Positions 56,810-64,000 of a stretch of DNA of 64,000 bases are shown piece by piece. Origin of the DNA: Gnetum montanum (Eukaryota; Streptophyta; Gnetopsida; Gnetales; Gnetaceae); NCBI GenBank assembly GCA_015680685.1, contig MNCI01016355.1:671106-735105 (forward strand), given 5' to 3'. Below the pieces are notes generated by a model, which did no database searches, had not been told where the DNA came from, and was given only the letters and a program-made list of their open reading frames with translations. Position 1 is the first letter of the stretch. Every line of letters begins with the position of its first letter. Both the position numbers and the translations under genes were made by a program.

Positions 56810-59800
56810 CAATGTCATGGGAATTGCATTGATGAATTTGGTCATTTTTTATATTTTTATTTTTATGCCAACATTGTCACTTTTAAGGTTTAAGGTGCAC
56901 AATGGAGGATTGATGAAAAATGATCAAACCTTTTCTGTAGCCCACACAGCCTTGGAGGAGTTTAGGCAAGGTGAGGTCATAAAGGTGCAAGTCATTAACC
57001 AACTTAGTGCTAAGTTTACCCAATATCGAATTTGATATTCTCATTGTACCAAAGATGTGTGGCCACTAGACATGCACACAAATTTTGGACTCTTCAAAAT
57101 TTAGGAGCCCTTGCATAAGTTCAAGCTAGGTGAGAGAAGATTATTCTCATTTTGCCAACATTTTAGCATTTTCATTTTTGTTTCTTTTATTTTTAGTTTT
57201 AATTTTTAATTTTTTAGAACTTTAATTTTTTGAGTTTTTTGTGGTTTGGTATAGGCTATGTTGGTTGTTTATGATTTAAGAGGCTAATAGGCTATGTTAT
57301 GCTTTGCAGATTCCATGTGCAAGTATATAATCATCATGGTCACTTTTGGTCATTTTGAGGAGAAGATTCTCCTCAATTGGGGTGAAGTAGACAAAGCATA
57401 GAAATGATTGTCAAACAAGGCCCTTGTGAACATCCAACAAAGAGTAATGAACGTAGGCTTGTTTGATTTATTTATGTTCCCTAGTTCACCAATATCATAG
57501 GTTGAAATGTTGAATGTTTTTGATTCATTTGATGAAGGAATCACCAAATTTTTTGCTCATGTCCATGGTTTTCCTATTGCTTTGAACATTGATGAGATAA
57601 TGTTTAGAAATATTTTTAGTGTACTTGCCAGTGGCTCTATGGTGGCCATTAGAGTAGGGAAAGATGCTAGCTCTAGAGAGGATATGGAGGCTTGGCTCAA
57701 CTCACCTCCTAAGGCCATATTGTCTTTCAGCAAGTGTGAAGTTGAGAAGGCAAACAAGTTGTATCCCCTTTTCCACTTTAGAGTTTTTTTCATGCTTTTG
57801 TCTTAGAATAAAATCATAGGAGTTCAACAAGCTCAAGTTATGAAGAAGATGGTGATTAATGATACTAGGTTTAATTGGGATACATTTTTGGTTAATTGTC
57901 TAAGGAGCACAATACAAAAACTCCAAAACAAGCTCAAATTGGTGTATTACATACATTTCACATTTTTTAATCATATCTTAGAAGGTTCACAAAGTTCTTG
58001 ATGGTCAATAAAGATTGAAAGTGGGTAGTACATGACATTTTCCAACTTTTCAAGCCTTGGGATATTGTTCATATTGTTCATTTGATGTGTGCCCAAGCCC
58101 CATCCATGGAGGATGTGGGAGAGTCACTATCTACTACCACTAAGAATTTTAGTGGTGTGCATGTTTATTCCCTTGATAGCAGAGAGATGGATCCTCATGC
58201 TATACATGGCCAAGCAGAGGCAAAAAGGTTATGCATGGAAGTATATGGTGTTGCTAGAAAAAGGATGAAGAGGCCACAAGTTGAACAAAATGTTTTGGTT
58301 GCTAACCAGCAGGCATCTAAGAAACTAGTAATCAAGCTTAACAAGGCTAACTAGGCTCTTGGAAATATGCTTATGTTTTTTTTATGATTTTAATTAGTTA
58401 GTTTTAATTTTTAATTAAATATTTGGTATTTTTTTATCATGTTTTATTGATAAAAATTCTTATTGATTTTATTCTTTTTTTTTTCTTGCCTTTGATTTAG
58501 TTGTAGGGAAGAAAGAGGAATTGGCTACTAAGGCTGCTACAAAGAAGTAGCAATAATGACAAGAAAAAGGGAAAACATCATTCAAGAAACCACAAGATGT
58601 CTTAGATTCCATCTTAGGTGATTTGCCTTCAAAAAGCAACCCTCTGATGGATGTATATCATTATCTTCCTAGTAACTTTTGGCATTTGTTATTTTATTTG
58701 ATTTTTTATTTATTTTTATTTTTATTTTGCTTTAATTTGTTGTTGTAAATGATGTTGATGGTTATGGCTATTACAAGGTATGAACCTCCTCCAGAAACAT
58801 CCACATTCTACTCAAAATCTTGAACTTAGGTACCAAACAAGATGGAATTTATGAAGGAAATGATGGATGATGTTGGTAAGAAAAATTAAAATGGGATTCC
58901 TCACGAGACATGGAGTTTGATGATTTTCCTATGCTAGCACTTGATGTGGAGAACATTCCATGGAGACTATATGAGGGGGCTACAAAATGTGCTACATCAT
59001 ATGCAGAAATATTTTGGGAGTCCTAACATTCCAATAAGTTTTTATGAAAATGTCTTGTGGAATTGGAGAAGAAGAACAAGGAGCTAGTAGTTGAGAATAG
59101 AAGCATCAGAGATCACAAGGAGTTCATAGAGGCTCATGTTGTCAACAAGGATTTTATACATAAGAAGGAAATTAAGTGATCATGATATTGGAATGCCATC
59201 AAGGGCAAGGTTACTCTATCCAAGAGTAATGTGGAGAAGGAGATGCAGTTGGAGATGATGGTCTAAAGGACAAAGGAATGGAGAGATTTTTGCACCTAGG
59301 TGTGGAAATGGAGAAATTAGCAAAAAGCTTACAAGATGCAATACAAAATGAAGGAAAACTACATGAAGTCATGGCATAAGGAGGCTATGGCACATCACAC
59401 ATATGAGTTGTTTGTGCAAGGCATAGGTGAAGAAGATATTTTTAGCAAGTTCAAGGAGTTTGTAGTTGTGGTTGATTCCCCCACTCCTTGTATTCTCACT
59501 GCATCTAAGGAAACTTCCACAAGTACTTTTTCCTATGCTCCTCTTGATTGAACCGATGTGGAGAGGGGAAAGATCTTATCATGAGTGGACCTTGGAGACA
59601 TCAATTGGACCAACATGAGTGAAGAAGAAATTCTTCACAGGTTGAAGGCTAGCCTCCAAAGATTCACTCCCAAAGATATTGCTCCTAAACCTTCAAAGGT
59701 TTATGAAGATATTATTTTAGCTTCTAAATTTCTTTATAATTTTTTTTATTTGTTCTATTATTGTATGGCTATAATTTTTGGTCATTGCAACCAGTAATAT

Positions 59801-59890
59801 TTGCATGTTTTATTTTCTATATGCCCTAGGCAATGGTGATGATGATGTTGGTGATATTCCACCTCTTCCTCCTCCTATAGCTTAGTTGTT
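56810..59890 (+). pseudogene. Unrecognised multi-exon pseudogene
   Basis: Several protein-like stretches on the plus strand are separated by T-rich, intron-like segments. Blocks: NDQTFSVAHTALEEFRQGEV (56920-57030); LNVFDSFDEGITKFF ... MVAIRVGKDASSREDMEAWL ... FSKCEVEKANKLYPLFHF (57507-57806) continuing TRFNWDTFLVNCLRSTIQKL to about 57960; MCAQAPSMEDVGESLSTTTKNF ... KRMKRPQ (58082-58354); a charged coiled-coil stretch (59050-59330); DLGDINWTNMSEEEILHRLK ... PKPSK (59585-59698). Candidate junctions: CTAG|GTGAGA 57129, TTTGCAG| 57309, GATTTAG| 58500, AAAG|GTTTAT 59698, GCCCTAG| 59829. Stops inside blocks show it is dead. It ends just before J's LTR. The family is unknown to me; the middle block faintly recalls plant transposon-associated env-position proteins, a weak impression only. 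Confidence 0.5.
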
Positions 59891-59893
59891 TAT

Positions 59894-60887
59894 TGATGGA
59901 TTTTACTTTGTTTCTTGGCTACATTGTTGTTGTTGCTTTTTCTATTTTACCTAGTTATCATAGCCTCAGAGACTATGTGTTATTTTTATTTTTTGTTATC
60001 TATTACATAGTTTATAAATCCATATTTTCCATCAATGCAATATTGTTTCAAGGATATCCTAGCTCATGCTACGTCATCATTGATACAATGTCTCAAGAGC
60101 TATATAGCCCTATAAATTCCAACACTTAGGTGCACAAGCTATAATAATTTCATTCCACCCTTAGCTAGACTCTTGTAGTTTGTTTCCATAGTTCGTGATA
60201 GAGTGAATGCCCACAACATGATGTTGAGTAGTTGCATGGTGTCTTCATTTAAGTGAATTGTACTTAGGCATACTTCATATCCAGCAATAAAGATCGAGAT
60301 TACTTTTCATCATTGTAGCATGCACTTAGTTCTTTTGTTTTAGTTAGTTGAATTTTTATGTTTACTTAGTTAACTCTTTACATTTCCAAGTACTTTACTT
60401 TACTTGTTCATTAGTAAAGAGTAATGAGTACAATTGGTTTTGAGTGTTAAAGTGTAATCATTTGGTAACCCAGTAGTGGCTTCACTTGATTCACTCAATA
60501 GTGAACTCACTTTGTAATCCTAGTAATGGTTACATGAGCCCAAGGTGTATATGGTAAGCCAGGACCAGATGCTCATCACTATAGGATAGAGTAGATTTAC
60601 ATTATAGTCATTACTTAGATTTAGATTTCTATTCTCAATTCTCATTGTGAATACCACTAGGAGTACTAAGAGCCCAACAACATCAACCTATCATATGCCT
60701 CACTGAGAGTTAAACCATGCGTTTAAACTTTACTAAATCAAATTGGGAATACAATGATCACAAACTTAATATTAACTCCTAGCATAATTACATTGTTCAT
60801 CCATGGATTACAATTTGGTCATGCGTAGACACTCATGACTTTTATGGTAGAGTGTTGGGATATGATACCACTCATCATTGGCACCAT
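59894..60887 (+). repeat. 5' LTR of J (start approximate)
   Basis: Ends ACTCATCA at 60887. A TATA-like CCCTATAAATTCC lies near 60108; GGTAACCCAGTAGTGG near 60466 and GTAATCCTAGTAATGG near 60514 are the R/U5 motifs. The start is placed at TGATGG 59894 because it is about 215 bp before the TATA, as in relatives; TGATAC at about 60089 is the alternative. Confidence 0.7.
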
Positions 60888-60888
60888 T

Positions 60889-60906
60889 GTTAAGGATGTG
60901 TCAATG
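60889..60906 (+). promoter_or_regulatory. Primer-binding site of J (decayed), tRNA-Asp
   Basis: TGGCACCATTGTTAAGGA; six differences from the tRNA-Asp complement, all G-to-A or C-to-T. Confidence 0.8.
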
Positions 60907-61024
60907 TGTGCTTAGGAGTTGATCTCTTAGAGTTTGTTGTATGAAAAATTACAAAGTTCATTTTTCACATATTTAATCAAACTTAATAATACATACACAC
61001 ACACTTAAGGGTCAAATAGATAAC

Positions 61025-62443
61025 ATGACTTCCACACTTAGAGAAAAATCACCTCCCAAAGGAGTTTTAAAAAGTCATGAAAATATACATGATGATGAAG
61101 ATTGGAGTGTTCCTATGTAAACAAGGATCTCATATGCTCATACCGATTCCTATGATCCTGATTTTACATTCATCTTTTACTAGGATGAGTAGGTAAGATG
61201 AAGAGACTTGTAGGTTAACACCATTTTGCCTCTAGAATGTTTAGCACCATCCATGCTTTAAGAAACCTTAATGGGAATGAACCTAAGCCATGCACAGGAA
61301 GGGTATCATGTGACCAAACACATAACCAAGCTGTATCAACCTACAAAGGCACAAGTATGCAAAGATGCTGCTATGGAGACAAGGCACAACAATAGAAAAG
61401 GAAATAAGACCAATCCCAATTTTTTCCTAGAGGAAATTAATGACGATGCATTTCTTAATAGAGAAACTCCACCACAATCATGAAGCCCACTCACAAATTT
61501 CTATTGTTTGTTTGGAAGATCTTGTCAAGGTATAATTGGATTCAACCCTTGCAGAGACACCAAGGAGGCAAAAGACTCTAGACATAGGTGAAGCTCAAGG
61601 CCTAGAGCTTCTACAAAATCACAAAGGAATGAATTATAGAGTTACTAAAGGAGAACCAGTTGGCATTGTTCTCCAACTACTTCTTCTTCCTCCTCACGAT
61701 CATTAGTGAACTCTAATAGAAGGGAATGAATATTTAGAGATTACAATAGGGAAAGGCATAGGGCTCATGATTAGCATGAATATCATTGAAGGCATCTTGA
61801 TGAAGAAGAGGATGAGTATGAACCAAGAAGAGATAGGATTAAGCATGAAGAGAGAGAAAAATATGAGCACCAAAGGGAACATCAATACAATAGAGCTTAC
61901 AAAACCAATGACCATGAAGATCCCTTGTTAGCCACTCACAACATGATCAATATTAGAGAAGTAGTATATATTCCAACCAAGCACATAAGGAACAGTCGCA
62001 TCAAGAAACTAGACATGAATAACATTCATAAATTTGAAGGTAGATATAATGTAGATCCAAAGCACCACCTTCAAACATTCCATGATGCTTGTGCCTTTTA
62101 GAATATTGAAAGTGATTGGAAGAAGCTCAAGTTGTTTCCTATGATACTCATCAAGAAGGTAGAGATCTGGTATAGATCATTGAAACCAGAATTGATTAGA
62201 AGATGGAGTACCATGCTCAAACTCTTTAACAACAAATATCAAACTTATTTAAGAGTGTCTAACCTCAGAAAGAAAATCTAGGGATGGAAACAAGGAATAC
62301 ATGAATCCCTTGATATAGCAATGGAAAGATATTACTCTTGTATGCACAAATGCCTAGGCCATGGATTCTCAAAAAGGGAACAACTTAGACATATTATTGA
62401 TGGGTTAAGAAATAAAACGAGAGAAATCCTTATGATCTATGCC
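61025..62443 (+). pseudogene. gag: gag of J (broken)
   Basis: ATG 61025 (MTSTLREKSPPKGV). In frame: DEDWSVPM, DPDFTFIFY-amber-DE-amber with TAG at 61181 and 61190, an open stretch 61271-61483, the Arg/Glu/His-rich extension at 61720-61920 (RRDRIKHEEREKYEHQREHQ), NDHEDPLLATHNMINIREVVYIPTKH, then the Gag core (KKLDMNNIHKFEGRYNVDP, KLKLFPMILIKKVEIWYRSL, STMLKLFNNKYQTYLRVSNL, GHGFSKREQLRHIIDGLRN). K's LTR interrupts after MIYA. Several stops, mostly TAG, and frame slips near 61490-61900. Confidence 0.83.
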
Positions 62444-63328
62444 TAATGAGTGATGAGGTACCCATACACTCAACCATATGAATCACAAGCGTTCACACAT
62501 GATCCAGTCAAATTCTGTGGATGGAACTAGTTGTGGCATCTAGATCATTATGCTCTGATCATAGTTTGCTATCTTCCCACTTGAACTAGTGGTAGCTTTG
62601 TCACATATGGTTTAGTCCAAAGTGAGGCCTATGATGTTGTCTAATTCTACTTTTCTCCTAATGACGATAAGGGGTAAATTAATTAAGCTAATGAATAATG
62701 GAAAATAAAATCTAAACTAGCCTATGTGCAATGAGTATCCACTCTTAATTTTCTATATATGTCTTGGAATTCATGAGACTACTTTTGGGATTGCCAAGCG
62801 TATGTCACTAGTTGTGTCAAACAATACACTACTAGATTACCAAGTACCTCCACTTAAACATTTGTGATTAAGGTGTATGCATTCTACTTAATAATAGGAA
62901 TAGTAAATAGCAATAAATGGAATGTTAACTAAAGGAAATAGTAAATAATTAATAATTAAAAGTAATAATAAACTAAGTGGATGCTGCAATGATGGAAGTA
63001 ATCTCGATCTTTATTTTTAGTCATGTAATGTATCTAAGTACATTAGACTCAAACAAAGGTGTTACACAATTACAAACATCACACTATGGGCATGTACTGG
63101 GAATAATAGAACTCTAAGAAAGACTAGTGAAAATTGAGAATTAAAACTAACACTCTATTACCTATTACTTGTTTCAACCGAGCACCTAAGTGCTATATTT
63201 ATAGGCAAACCTAGAGGAGACAACATCTAATATCCAACATCGTTTCTTGGCTCTAACGTCAGGTATCTCATGTTGAGGCTCCAACATCAGGTATCCACCA
63301 TTGGGACCTAACAAAACATGATTCATCA
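62444..63328 (-). repeat. 3' LTR of K (885 bp)
   Basis: Left end TAATGAGTGATGAGG (a G-to-A change of TGATGAG); right end ATTCATCA. TATTTATA at 63196. U3 units AACGTCAGGTATC / AACATCAGGTATCC at 63235-63300. Confidence 0.9.
63196..63203 (-). promoter_or_regulatory. TATA box of K LTR
   Basis: TATAAATA on the minus strand, just downstream of the U3 repeats. Confidence 0.7.
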
Positions 63329-63337
63329 TACCCCCAT
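63329..63337 (-). promoter_or_regulatory. Polypurine tract of K
   Basis: ATGGGGGTA on the minus strand, identical to B's. Confidence 0.85.
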
Positions 63338-63510
63338 GACTGAATGAAAACTTGTCCTCGAGTTAAAAAAAATGAGGAACAAGTTCTTTATAAAATATTG
63401 AGATGGGATTATTGACTAACTGAACAATAAAAAAGAAATTGACTCTTGCATGTCGTAGTGGTGTAATACAAAAAATAGGACACATTATTACAAAACAAAA
63501 ATTGGGAAGC

Positions 63511-64000
63511 TCATGTGGTGCTCAGAGGTAGTGGCTCCTCCATTGCTTTCTTCCCTTTGTTGCTAGGCTTCTGAAATTTGTAACGATTCAGCAATGCTTG
63601 TAACTTCTTCTCTTCTATCCTTGGGTTGTGTACCATCTAGTCTATTGAGCCAATGTGTGCTAGTGCTGGTACATCCCAAGGGCATGGCAGTTGCAGGAAC
63701 ATCTGGTTAGCCTTCACATAGCAAGCCACAAACTACCATCGTTCCTCCTCAAAGGCAGTTCATGATAATCTATTAATCTTCTAGCTAGGTTTGAGGTGAC
63801 ATCTTCGTATCACCACTGCCAATTCTGAGTTTGCTACTTGTAGCTTCTGCAACACATTTTTTTGATCAACAAACTCTTTCTCATATAATGTATAAGTGGC
63901 TACTACCTATTTTTCCAACTCGTTCTGAGGCTGACCCACTGTTAACATCGTAAGGTTGGTGTTGGCGACCGTTTGGGACGCGACCGCCAACGAGTGTCCT
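63511..64000 (-). pseudogene. Third ORF (env-position ORF) of K, 5' end outside window
   Basis: Read on the minus strand from 64000: AVASQTVANTNLTMLTVGQP, NELEK-amber, ATYTLYEKEFVDQKNVLQKL and QVANSELAVVIRR, then an amber-rich stretch, YVKANQMFLQLPCPWDVPAL, RIEEKKLQALLNRYKF, GKKAMEEPLPLSTT and TGA (63513-63511). The first half has heptad-like Leu/Val spacing and looks coiled-coil. The C-terminal half matches B's ORF at 11430-11660. Several in-frame TAG codons make this copy inactive. No membrane segment or signal peptide is visible. Its place (just before the polypurine tract and 3' LTR) is that of the Athila env-like ORF; function unknown. Confidence 0.62.

Larger units (their letters stand above)
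59894..62443 (+). mobile_element. Element J: Athila-like LTR plus gag, interrupted by K
   Basis: LTR, decayed PBS and gag up to the conserved block after DGLRN, where K's LTR begins (left flank ATGCC). The rest of J lies beyond the window, if it exists. Confidence 0.8.
62444..64000 (-). mobile_element. Element K: Athila-like element, 3' end only, runs off the window
   Basis: 3' LTR (62444-63328), polypurine tract to its right, then a third ORF homologous to B's, all on the minus strand. The body lies beyond 64000, so whether K has pol is unknown. Confidence 0.88.

Overview
This 64 kb window looks like repeat-rich (probably pericentromeric) nuclear DNA of a flowering plant. It is AT-rich, I found no intact cellular gene, and nearly everything is decayed Ty3/gypsy LTR retrotransposon sequence. 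Most elements fit the Athila lineage: LTRs end in TGATGA...TCATCA, the primer-binding sites match the 3' end of plant tRNA-Asp (consensus TGGCACCGTTGCCGGGGA, read from the best copies), gag and pol share one reading frame, the RT motif is FMDDFSTYG and the integrase carries HPQANGQAEVTNRE. There is no chromodomain. The species cannot be named from the sequence.

Layout, left to right (element letters are mine). A (1-4284, minus) is a gag-only element cut by the window edge. 4285-6556 is unassigned AT-rich DNA with a 202 bp tandem duplication. C (6557-34627, minus) is the oldest element of a nest; its 3' LTR is split by B (7092-12733, plus, gag-only but carrying a separate third ORF) and D (12787-22854, plus, full gag-pol), which sit only 53 bp apart. 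C's gag is split by E (28610-33622, plus, truncated in RT). F (34628-36459, plus) is an LTR plus partial gag broken by G (36460-about 40600, plus; 887 bp of N inside). H (about 40600-43930, minus) is pol of a different, Tat-like lineage. A short-period minisatellite (43940-44450, continuing at 54031) is the target of I (44451-54030, minus), the most complete element, with perfect AATGG target duplications. 54181-55200 is a degenerate repeat array. 56810-59890 holds an unrecognised multi-exon pseudogene on the plus strand. J (59894-62443, plus) is an LTR plus gag interrupted by K (62444-64000, minus), which runs off the right edge.

Autonomous elements (C, D, E, I) encode Gag, an aspartic protease, RT-RNase H and integrase as one polyprotein. 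Every copy is broken by stops and frameshifts, many of which look like C-to-T changes of Gln or Arg codons, as expected from deamination of methylated cytosine in silenced DNA. A and B lack pol entirely, so they would have needed proteins from an autonomous relative. B and K share a small third ORF next to the 3' LTR, in the position of the Athila env-like ORF.

Points that seem most worth following: the gag-plus-ORF3 non-autonomous family; an Arg/Ser/Asp-rich (RS-like) N-terminal extension of Gag; arrays of palindromic GATATC-type repeats in every U3; amber codons recurring at the same Gag residue in five elements; and the multi-exon pseudogene. No rRNA, tRNA gene or CRISPR array was seen.
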